Made by a program: the position numbers and the translations under genes. Below the pieces are notes generated by a model. It did no database searches. It saw only the letters and a program-made list of their open reading frames with translations, and was not told where the DNA came from. Below are positions 7,660 through 14,304 of a stretch of 14,395 nucleotides of DNA, in pieces (the first letter of the stretch is position 1; every line of letters begins with the position of its first letter). The DNA comes from Candidatus Cloacimonadota bacterium (GTDB lineage Bacteria; Cloacimonadota; Cloacimonadia; JGIOTU-2), in contig JAGGUR010000075.1 in assembly GCA_021158425.1 (NCBI GenBank), forward strand, positions 1-14,395. Direction: 5' to 3'.

Positions 7660-8730
7660 ATGTTTAAACAAAATACAAATTCTGTTCAATTGGGAAATAA
7701 AATTGTTCTTAGCATAATCATCTTGTTAATTATACCAACTATCCTTCTTGGAGATATTTTTGCCAAAGTTGGAACAGCTGGTTTACAATTTCTCAAATTA
7801 GGTGTAGATGCCCGAGGTATTGGTATGGGAGAAGCATATACTCCATATGTCAAAGGAGCTTCTGCATCCTATTGGAATCCTGCTGGATTGGCTTTTACTA
7901 ATGGTACAGAACTATTTCTCAATCATACCAAATATGTTGCAGATATTAACTTTGAATATGCTACATTAGCATTTCCTACTTCACTGGGTGTTTTTGCTCT
8001 TAATGGCTCTGTTTTGTATATGGACTGGATGAAGGTTTATGAAGAAGATAACTTTGACTGGACCGGTGAATATTTTACCTGTAGCGATATGATGGCTGGG
8101 ATCTCCTATGCTACAAGTTTAACTGATAAATTTGCTGCTGGTATTACCGGAAAATATCTAAGACAAAATCTTGACGAATATGATGTTAATGGCTGGAGTA
8201 TTGACCTTGGCTCTTTGTATAATACGGGTTGGCGTGACCTTACAATTGGAATGAGCCTCAGAAACTTTGGTCCTAACTTAAAGTATGAACTTGATAATGA
8301 TAAAGATGGAGTGTTCGATGAGGACCCATTTGACCTACTTGATAATGATGGCGATGGCTTAATTGATGAAGATGGCGAAGAATTATCCTTCCCAATTCCT
8401 ATGAACTTCTCACTTGGTGCTGCAATGAATCTATATGAAACTAATATGCAGTCACTTAATTTTGTTGCTCAACTTGATAACTGTGTAGATAGATTGGAAA
8501 CTTACAATTTAGGTGCTGAATATCGTGTGGGAACCTTCTTTGTGCGTTCTGGATATCAATTTAATTTAGACTGCCAAAAATTATCCTTTGGCTTAGGTTG
8601 GAAAATCCCTACTTCCCTGGCAATACTAGACCTTGACTTTGCATACACCCCTTTTGGTGATCTGGAAGAGAAGATGGATGATAGTTTTTTGACAGGACCT
8701 ATAAGATTTTCCATTAAGATGAAGTTTTAA
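7660..8730 (+). CDS. PorV/PorQ-family outer-membrane protein
   Basis: The product is 356 residues. A long N-terminal region ends in a hydrophobic core (about residues 16-31), probably a signal peptide. It is followed by the pattern typical of the PorV/PorQ (UPF0164) family: FLKLGVDARGIGMGEAYTP, then SASYWNPAGLA, where an Asn-Pro-Ala-Gly turn precedes the first barrel strands. The rest alternates like a FadL-type barrel and ends in the aromatic strand SIKMKF. An unusual insertion at about 212-238 carries two acidic loops, DNDKDGVFDED and DNDGDGLIDED, before the barrel resumes. In T9SS organisms PorV shuttles cargo from the translocon to the attachment machinery. Here the gene sits between two cargo-like genes, 15 bases after the first, with AAAGG (7646-7650) as ribosome binding site. 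No core T9SS gene is in the window, so a true PorV role is inferred. Confidence 0.85.
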   Translation: MFKQNTNSVQLGNKIVLSIIILLIIPTILLGDIFAKVGTAGLQFLKLGVDARGIGMGEAYTPYVKGASASYWNPAGLAFTNGTELFLNHTKYVADINFEYATLAFPTSLGVFALNGSVLYMDWMKVYEEDNFDWTGEYFTCSDMMAGISYATSLTDKFAAGITGKYLRQNLDEYDVNGWSIDLGSLYNTGWRDLTIGMSLRNFGPNLKYELDNDKDGVFDEDPFDLLDNDGDGLIDEDGEELSFPIPMNFSLGAAMNLYETNMQSLNFVAQLDNCVDRLETYNLGAEYRVGTFFVRSGYQFNLDCQKLSFGLGWKIPTSLAILDLDFAYTPFGDLEEKMDDSFLTGPIRFSIKMKF

Positions 8731-8740
8731 TAAATAGGCA

Positions 8741-8788
8741 GACAATTCCACCCTAGTTTCCTAAAAGGACAACTAATGGATAATTGTC
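8741..8788 (+). other. Intergenic stem-loop upstream of the 745-residue protein gene
   Basis: The outer stem is GACAATT (8741-8747) with AATTGTC (8782-8788). After a six-by-six internal loop, TAGTT (8754-8758) pairs with AACTA (8771-8775) and TCCT (8759-8762) with AGGA (8766-8769), with C8770 bulged and an AAA loop. No T-run follows, so it is not a standard terminator. It may act as an mRNA-processing or stability element that separates expression of the two flanking genes, which is inference. Confidence 0.45.
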
Positions 8789-8799
8789 AACAAAAATGT
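8782..8799 (+). promoter_or_regulatory. Shared 18-base upstream motif, copy 1
   Basis: AATTGTCAACAAAAATGT ends 31 bases before ATG 8831. It matches 17 of 18 bases of a sequence upstream of the minus-strand lipoprotein gene (14287-14304). Its first seven bases are also the right arm of the 8741-8788 stem. It could be a promoter element, an operator or a leader feature; which one is not visible. Confidence 0.4.
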
Positions 8800-8830
8800 A
8801 AACAAAAAAATTAAAGATTAAGGAGAAAAA

Positions 8831-11068
8831 ATGAAAAAGATTATTGTATTAACAATAATAACCACATTTTGTTTTGCCGGTTTAGTATTGGCAGAATTGC
8901 AAAAGCCCGCTATAGACGACAACAAAACTTATGTTCCATTAGAAGTGCCCGAACATTTAAAAAATGCTACACCATCCTCTTACCGTGATAATGTAAATCC
9001 AGCTCCACCAGATTATGAATTTACGCGTGAACCGGTACAAGTTGGTGACATTAGTTACTATGACTATATGCCTGGAAGTTATTGTAGTCATCCACTTAGA
9101 AGACAAAAAGAAGGACTCACCGCAGCAATGACAGGGCTTCCATTCGGGCCTGGAATTTATTTGATTTATCATGGAAGACCTGGAACTGCTCCAGAAATTA
9201 ATAGAAGAGTTTATTATGCGTATGTGGCACCTGATGGCACTATATCCAATGCAACTATAACTAGTACTGATAGATGGCAAGGATATCCCGGAATGGATAT
9301 ACATCCATATTCTGGAGATCCAATTGCAAGCTGGCATGAAATCATTGATGAGAATCCAGAAGGTACACAAACAAGTATAACTTATGATGACATTGAAATG
9401 CTTGGGGTACCAGGATTTTGGCAAATACCAACATATTTTCCTCAACCCGTGCCTGGCGTAGAAGAATATATATGGCCCTATATTGAAATTGGTCCCTCTC
9501 CTACTTACGATACAGATGGTACTCTAAGAGTTTATCAGGTTTCCCAACGAGATCCCGATGGTTTTCCAGAAGATGAATTATTCAGATATGTTGATGTGCC
9601 TGGAGAAGATTATGTCTATGGCGATCTTGCTGCAATAATGAACCTTGATAACTGGTCAGAACCGCAAAAACTTTTTGATATCGTATTGCCTTCATGGCCA
9701 TCAAGTGCATATATCCGTCCATATCCATCTTTCGCAGTGGATTGGAATACTCCAGGTCATATTGCCTTTATCGGCTATGCTGGATTTTATGCTATTGATA
9801 CCTTAACAACCGAACCCATTGACCCGGGATTTTATGTATGGGAATCCTTTGACGGCGGCGAAACATGGGATTATGCTAACTTCCATTCCTGTCCAATTAT
9901 AGTTGACCCGGGTGATAATTTGAATCGCTATGTGCTTTACGAAGTAGAAAATATTCCTGGCTTTGCACCTGAAGCCGGAGCTGACCCTTATGACCACTTA
10001 GATATTTGGGGTGGATGGCCTGGTTCTATGCATTTAACACACCGTTCTGCTTTATATGACCGCTATGGTAATTTGCATGCACCTATTCAGTTATGGATTG
10101 GACATGTAGATGCAGTAGCCGGTAGTGCTTCTTATTGGCCTGCTTATCTCTTCCATTTTGAAGCAGAAATTGTTTACAATGCTGATGGAACATGGGAACT
10201 AAATCATGTTCCAAAAATGCCAGGAACAGACCCATCGTCAGGATATAGTGTTCCATGGACATGGACAGCAACAGATACATTAGTTTATCCATGGCTAACT
10301 ATGGCATATACTGATGTTGAGAACTTAGGTTTTCACGAGAATATTCAACATCAGGCAATGTGCCCTGAAAACAATTGGATGGTTCAAATCTGGGCAGACG
10401 GAACTGAACTGTTAAAGGCTGAGAATCCTACCATAACCTATCCAACTCCAACTGATATGAATTATCTTAATCATCCTATAATTTCTATCTCTGCAAAAGG
10501 CGGTCACCTAATCGGTGATGGACAGACCTGGAGTGACCCAATACGGCTTTCTGATGTTTATGACCCACATTTTACGGGACAAACTACTGTATATCCCTAT
10601 GTCGCACCTTATATTAAAAAAATAGATGATGAATGGGGTGAGATATATATCTATTACTTTAATGATAATGATTATGGTAGTTCAATTCAGAATATAGGAC
10701 CACAAACAGGTGGATACATTATGTATACATCTATTAAGATTCATTTCGGTATTTCTTCCATTGATGAGCCTGGAAATATAGAGAGTACTGCTCTTATATT
10801 ATCTAATTATCCAAATCCGTTTACCAATTCTACCAGAATCGCATTTTCTGCTGCAAAGAGTATTAAAAATGCTATTATAAAGATTTACAATACTAAAGGA
10901 CAACTCGTAAGAACTCTTGAACCTATTGCTGACTCATCCCCTTCTACAGGTTATGCAATCTGGGATGGAAAAGACAATAATAATCATAATGTTGCAAATG
11001 GCATTTACTTATACAAATTAGAAACTAACAATGGTACTATTGCAAAGAAAATGCTCCTCGTAAGATAA
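8831..11068 (+). CDS. Exported Asp-box protein with T9SS type A sorting domain
   Basis: The product is 745 residues. Residues 1-21 are a clear signal peptide (MKKIIVLTIITTFCFAGLVLA). The body is rich in Trp, Tyr and Pro and contains an Asp-box at 339-346 (SFDGGETW, fitting S-x-D-x-G-x-x-W) and a second, partial one near 562-567 (GDGQTW). These hairpin motifs are typical of beta-propellers such as sialidases and BNR-repeat proteins. No complete sialidase active site is evident, so no enzymatic role is claimed. Residues 659-745 form a canonical C-terminal sorting domain: NYPNPF, IKIYNTKGQLVRTL, WDGKDNNNHNVANGIYLYKL and the terminal KKMLLVR. ATG 8831 has AAGGAG (8820-8825) at 5 nt spacing. The gene lies 100 bases after the PorV-like gene and is followed by a terminator, so it ends the cluster; the gap with its stem-loop and shared motif may give it separate control. 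Confidence 0.87.
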   Translation: MKKIIVLTIITTFCFAGLVLAELQKPAIDDNKTYVPLEVPEHLKNATPSSYRDNVNPAPPDYEFTREPVQVGDISYYDYMPGSYCSHPLRRQKEGLTAAMTGLPFGPGIYLIYHGRPGTAPEINRRVYYAYVAPDGTISNATITSTDRWQGYPGMDIHPYSGDPIASWHEIIDENPEGTQTSITYDDIEMLGVPGFWQIPTYFPQPVPGVEEYIWPYIEIGPSPTYDTDGTLRVYQVSQRDPDGFPEDELFRYVDVPGEDYVYGDLAAIMNLDNWSEPQKLFDIVLPSWPSSAYIRPYPSFAVDWNTPGHIAFIGYAGFYAIDTLTTEPIDPGFYVWESFDGGETWDYANFHSCPIIVDPGDNLNRYVLYEVENIPGFAPEAGADPYDHLDIWGGWPGSMHLTHRSALYDRYGNLHAPIQLWIGHVDAVAGSASYWPAYLFHFEAEIVYNADGTWELNHVPKMPGTDPSSGYSVPWTWTATDTLVYPWLTMAYTDVENLGFHENIQHQAMCPENNWMVQIWADGTELLKAENPTITYPTPTDMNYLNHPIISISAKGGHLIGDGQTWSDPIRLSDVYDPHFTGQTTVYPYVAPYIKKIDDEWGEIYIYYFNDNDYGSSIQNIGPQTGGYIMYTSIKIHFGISSIDEPGNIESTALILSNYPNPFTNSTRIAFSAAKSIKNAIIKIYNTKGQLVRTLEPIADSSPSTGYAIWDGKDNNNHNVANGIYLYKLETNNGTIAKKMLLVR

Positions 11069-11086
11069 ATTAATTAAGTTTAATTT

Positions 11087-11120
11087 AAAAGCCTGTCCGC
11101 TGGTAAGTGGACAGGCTTTT
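11087..11120 (+). terminator. Intrinsic terminator after the plus-strand cluster
   Basis: AAAAGCCTGTCC (11087-11098) pairs perfectly with GGACAGGCTTTT (11109-11120). The stem can be lengthened by a G-U and a C-G pair to leave a six-base TGGTAA loop. A T-run continues to 11123. It lies 18 bases after the stop of the 745-residue protein gene. Confidence 0.93.
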
Positions 11121-11123
11121 TTT

Positions 11124-11255
11124 ATGTTCAAGATAAATTCCATTATTATTTTAGATTATTTCCCAGGATGTATAGATATTGCAAAAGAATGGAAGAAATG
11201 GTATTTTAAAATGACGCCAAAAATATTATATCTAATTAGTGCTTATAAGTAAAGT
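11124..11255. other. AT-rich intergenic stretch without recognisable features
   Basis: The stretch between the plus-strand terminator and the first palindromic element holds no convincing gene, RNA or repeat. One 42-codon ORF is open here but lacks a ribosome binding site. Confidence 0.6.
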
Positions 11256-11374
11256 CCCCCAATTTAGAGCATGTGTAAAAATACTTCTTTGTCATTCTGA
11301 ATCCCGATTTATCGGGATTCAGAATGACATCCTTTCACCTTTTTATCGTTTTACACAGCCTATTTAATTGGGGG
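11256..11374. repeat. 119-bp nested palindrome, MITE-like
   Basis: The left end (11256-11280) and right end (11349-11374) are imperfect inverted repeats: CCCCCAATT with AATTGGGGG at the tips, and GTGTAAAA with TTTTACAC at the inner edge. A partly matching stretch lies between them. They enclose a perfect 18-bp inverted repeat at 11291-11328. There is no ORF and no obvious target-site duplication. A short non-coding element with terminal inverted repeats suggests a MITE or similar dispersed palindrome, but its copy number cannot be seen here. Confidence 0.6.
11291..11328. repeat. Perfect 18-bp inverted repeat with 2-base loop
   Basis: GTCATTCTGAATCCCGAT (11291-11308) is the exact reverse complement of 11311-11328, with TT between. 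The 38-base unit forms a near-uninterrupted hairpin on either strand. It has no adjacent T-run, so it looks like a structural or mobile repeat and not a terminator. Confidence 0.9.
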
Positions 11375-11380
11375 TTGTAG

Positions 11381-11400
11381 AACGACCTTCCAAGGTCGTT
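11381..11400. repeat. 20-base hairpin
   Basis: AACGACCTT (11381-11389) pairs perfectly with AAGGTCGTT (11392-11400) around CC. It directly overlaps the left TGTAGAACG boundary repeat. Confidence 0.85.
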
Positions 11401-11422
11401 AATGTAAATAGGCCCGTCATAA

Positions 11423-11474
11423 TCCGCCAGACCCGATTCTATCCCCGATGTATCGGGGTCTCGGAGCTGGCGGA
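11423..11474. repeat. Nested hairpin
   Basis: The outer arms TCCGCCAG (11423-11430) and CTGGCGGA (11467-11474) are perfect complements. Inside, CCCCGAT (11443-11449) pairs with ATCGGGG (11452-11458) around GT. An alternative inner pairing uses ACCCGAT at 11431-11437, so two mutually exclusive folds are possible. A small CCTC/GAGG hairpin follows at 11481-11490. Confidence 0.75.
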
Positions 11475-11574
11475 GATTCTCCTCTGGAGGGCAGATCCTT
11501 TGGAAAATATGCATTAAGAAAACGAGTTCACTCCCTGCCCGCTGCCCCAGATGAAATCAGGATGGAAGGCGGGA

Positions 11575-11598
11575 AGAACGGGCTAAGAACCCCGTTCT
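11575..11598. repeat. 24-base hairpin at the right boundary
   Basis: AGAACGGG (11575-11582) pairs with CCCGTTCT (11591-11598) around an eight-base loop. On the minus strand it is preceded by TGTAG, giving the same TGTAGAACG opening as the hairpin at 11381-11400. Confidence 0.8.
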
Positions 11599-11650
11599 AC
11601 ATTTAAGGATATACACTAATTACATTTGAAAGAAAGAAACAATCCAGTAA

Positions 11651-11688
11651 AAAAATAGGCGAAATCTTAAAATTTTCAAGATTTCGCC
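11651..11688 (-). terminator. Intrinsic terminator of the minus-strand lipoprotein gene
   Basis: GGCGAAATCTT (11658-11668) pairs perfectly with AAGATTTCGCC (11678-11688) around a nine-base loop. Read on the minus strand the stem is followed by TA and a run of seven T. It lies 23 bases downstream of the lipoprotein stop codon. Confidence 0.9.
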
Positions 11689-11711
11689 CTAAAGTTTATA
11701 TTTAGATTATA

Positions 11712-14264
11712 TTATGGATTATAAGTTATTCCTACTTCATCAAATACTTTATGAATGAATGCTTTTGCATCATCTAATTCAATATAATATAGTGGAAATC
11801 CTAATATGTATGTTTTACCAGTAACTCCAGGTTCTTTAGTGTATTTGCTACCGACACATGTTCCATCATAAGTTTCTGGATTCGGGAATAATGGGCCAGG
11901 AATACAAGTAAAGATTGGGTCTGCTTCAACTATATCTAAAACGGTTATCTTACCCATAGCTCTTAAGGGCTGTAAATGAGTATTACATTCAGGAAAATAG
12001 TAATCAAGTGCTATATGATATATTTTAAGATTTAAGTGAAGAGTATCAATATCTGAAAAATCTTTAGTACCATTTGCACCACCAAACATTGAATTATCAG
12101 TTGCCGGGAAAGCATCCCAACTTTCATATAGACTTTCATTGTTGAGCACAGATGCACTATCAGATAATCCAGCATAATCTTGTAAGAAATTAGTTTTGGT
12201 ATAATCCGGGTCCCAAACTTTAGCACAGCCAGTAAATAATAGATTACCTCCACTATTGAGATAAAATCTTAGTATATCATAATGGTTTACTAAATGGACG
12301 GCTCCCAAAGTAGAAGGGAAAAGTTCTTTAGGATTATTAGCGTGCCAAATAATAAGTTTGTAACCTTGAATATCTGAGGGAGCAAAATATGGAACTACAA
12401 TTGGCTTATCATTTCTAATGTCCTGATTAAGGATTTTTGTATCTGTAAAGGGTGATTCTTGTAAATCAAAGATACTGTCATTGGGGCAATCTTCCAAAAG
12501 ATGGTTATAGAAAATATCCACAGAATCCTCAACAGCATATATGTTGGTTCCTTTTGTGTCATCTACAAGAAGGACTCCACTTTTAGCATCTGCTCCTTTT
12601 CGTTCATAAAGTACAAATGCAAGAGATTCAGGGGTTGTATCAACAGCACCTTGATAATCAACTGCTCTAACTCTGAAAGTATGTTGTCCGGGAGCGATGT
12701 TAAACAATTTACATTTCTGATCTTCGTAGATTGGGATTCTCATCCAATCACCTAATGAATCACTGATTATGTGAGTAGAGATAGATGGTAAACCATCTGT
12801 GCCACCATCTAATTGAATATCCATATAAGCTATATCACAGAAATATTTTTCATATATACTTAAACTTTTATCATAATTATAGGTATTGCCTGCAAAACTT
12901 GTTGTCTTCTTATCTTCAACATATTGATATTCGCCAAGATAATGCCACTTCATATTTATTTCAATATCGTCAGACCAGATAGCAGAGATATTACCATTCG
13001 TATCCATATAGAATCTATCTGCATAATGCAGTTCGTCTGCTGTGACAAATTTACTTGGAATCATCTCTTCTGTAGTTGACATATAGGGCAGATAACTATA
13101 TTCGCCAAGAACATAAATATGTGGAGTAATATTTAAGCGACTATCACCGAATATGAGGTTATAATATGATGATGGCCATGATTCCCACGAACTCATAAAA
13201 GGACAGGTTTCAGGTTTGAAATGACCCCTCACAAAGAAAGTCATTTTTGCATAATTAGGGTCTTCAATTCCAGCTTTATCAACTGTTTTTGCCTGTATTT
13301 GTGTTACTTCATTCAAATCATTCACTTTTAATGTTGGTTTCAAAGATTTATGTGGGTCATCTTCAGGATAATTTTTCATAAGTAATACTTGCGATTTATT
13401 ATCCTTTTTACTAGGGTCATCTGGAAAATCTTTAGTTGAATACCAAATTGTGCTATCTAAAACAACCGCCTCATTCCACTCAACAGTCATAGAATCTGCT
13501 GCATTTGTTTTTTCGTAATATACAAGACGATATTTAAAGTATGCAGGTTCATCTCCGTATGGGTCAGCATCTTTAAGTGCTTTAAAATTGAACAAAATTG
13601 CTGTACCAACACGGCAAGAGTCAATTACGCCTTGTGAAGTTCCTACACTGGTTTCTGGAACATCTGACCAGGTAACAAAGTATTTTACGGCAGTTTTAGA
13701 AACCTCACCACTGTTATCTTTACACTTAACTTCAAATTTTCCAAAGTTCTTTCTGAAATCTGTTGTATCAGTAGAAGGGAAAAAAACGGTTGCTCCTGGA
13801 TATCGTTTGTTGGGAGCTGTCCAAATATCCATAGTGCTATCGGGTTGCAGATGTAAAACCCATCCTGTCACAGGGTCAGTTTGCACACCATAAGCTCTGT
13901 CATAAACCCAGTCATTTGATAGAGAATCCCAGGTACCAATACGATATGCATAACTTACAACATTGCCATCTACATCCCATGCATTCCAGTGAATAACTTG
14001 GTAAAAAAGCGAATCATATATCGCAAGATTAATTGAATCACCTATTGTTTCAAACATTATAGAATCAGCTTGAGCTTGTGTAATTACACCAGCATTAAGG
14101 CTGTCAACTAAATCTGCAAACAATCCAACACCCCTGTATTCAGTAATTTCAATATATGGTGCTGTATTCGGATTTAATGTGCCTTTTCGTCCACAGCTAA
14201 TAATTGTAATTAAACTTGCGATAATGAAAATACCTATAATCACAACATATTTATTCTTTAACAT
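11712..14264 (-). CDS. Large lipoprotein, function unknown, with amidotransferase-like C-terminal region
   Basis: The product is 850 residues. The N-terminus is a lipoprotein signal peptide: a hydrophobic segment (residues 7-22) and a lipobox IISC with Cys24 as the probable lipidation site. Residues after the Cys (GRKGT) carry no Asp at +2, so outer-membrane sorting is plausible. The central part is rich in beta-type, Ig-like sequence (for example KFEVKCKDNSGEVSKTAVKY and QHTFRVRAVDYQGAVDTTP) without a catalytic motif I recognise. From residue 562 (SGVLLVDDTKG) the pattern changes to a Rossmann-like fold, with KLIIWHAN and LRFYLNSGGNLLFTG. This resembles glutamine-amidotransferase/ThuA-like domains in surface proteins, but I see no catalytic Cys-His-Glu set. 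ATG 14264 has GGGAGG (14270-14275) at 5 nt spacing. The gene is convergent to the plus-strand cluster, appears monocistronic in this window and has its own terminator. Confidence 0.85.
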   Translation of the reverse strand: MLKNKYVVIIGIFIIASLITIISCGRKGTLNPNTAPYIEITEYRGVGLFADLVDSLNAGVITQAQADSIMFETIGDSINLAIYDSLFYQVIHWNAWDVDGNVVSYAYRIGTWDSLSNDWVYDRAYGVQTDPVTGWVLHLQPDSTMDIWTAPNKRYPGATVFFPSTDTTDFRKNFGKFEVKCKDNSGEVSKTAVKYFVTWSDVPETSVGTSQGVIDSCRVGTAILFNFKALKDADPYGDEPAYFKYRLVYYEKTNAADSMTVEWNEAVVLDSTIWYSTKDFPDDPSKKDNKSQVLLMKNYPEDDPHKSLKPTLKVNDLNEVTQIQAKTVDKAGIEDPNYAKMTFFVRGHFKPETCPFMSSWESWPSSYYNLIFGDSRLNITPHIYVLGEYSYLPYMSTTEEMIPSKFVTADELHYADRFYMDTNGNISAIWSDDIEINMKWHYLGEYQYVEDKKTTSFAGNTYNYDKSLSIYEKYFCDIAYMDIQLDGGTDGLPSISTHIISDSLGDWMRIPIYEDQKCKLFNIAPGQHTFRVRAVDYQGAVDTTPESLAFVLYERKGADAKSGVLLVDDTKGTNIYAVEDSVDIFYNHLLEDCPNDSIFDLQESPFTDTKILNQDIRNDKPIVVPYFAPSDIQGYKLIIWHANNPKELFPSTLGAVHLVNHYDILRFYLNSGGNLLFTGCAKVWDPDYTKTNFLQDYAGLSDSASVLNNESLYESWDAFPATDNSMFGGANGTKDFSDIDTLHLNLKIYHIALDYYFPECNTHLQPLRAMGKITVLDIVEADPIFTCIPGPLFPNPETYDGTCVGSKYTKEPGVTGKTYILGFPLYYIELDDAKAFIHKVFDEVGITYNP

Positions 14265-14286
14265 TTCTACCTCCCATAATTGAGCA

Positions 14287-14304
14287 ACATTTTTGTTTAC
14301 AATT
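14287..14304 (-). promoter_or_regulatory. Shared 18-base upstream motif, copy 2
   Basis: On the minus strand this reads AATTGTAAACAAAAATGT and ends 22 bases before the lipoprotein ATG. It differs by one base from the motif upstream of the 745-residue protein gene (8782-8799). The rest of the upstream region to 14395 is very AT-rich, and I see no clear sigma-70 -35/-10 pair in it. Confidence 0.4.

Larger units (their letters stand above)
11376..11601. repeat. 226-bp GC-richer segment bounded by 9-bp inverted repeats
   Basis: TGTAGAACG (11376-11384) and CGTTCTACA (11593-11601) are exact reverse complements and bound a segment with no substantial ORF. By hand count about 95 of 180 bases in 11401-11580 are G or C, clearly more than the flanking genes. 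Hairpins lie at 11381-11400, 11423-11474 and 11575-11598. It begins one base after the 119-bp palindrome. It may be a second non-autonomous element or a remnant of a mobile element. Confidence 0.5.

Noticed and set aside
8957-9445. A 162-residue minus-strand ORF opposite the 745-residue protein gene
   Set aside because: It is antisense to a well-supported gene, with low-complexity Ser/Ile/Trp composition and no ribosome binding site.
11124-11252. A 42-codon ORF (ATG to TAA) just after the plus-strand terminator
   Set aside because: It starts at the end of the terminator T-run, has no ribosome binding site and resembles no family.
11256-11601. A CRISPR array or tRNA/rRNA remnant in the repeat-rich gap
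   Set aside because: There are no regularly spaced direct repeats and no cloverleaf; the signals are all inverted repeats.
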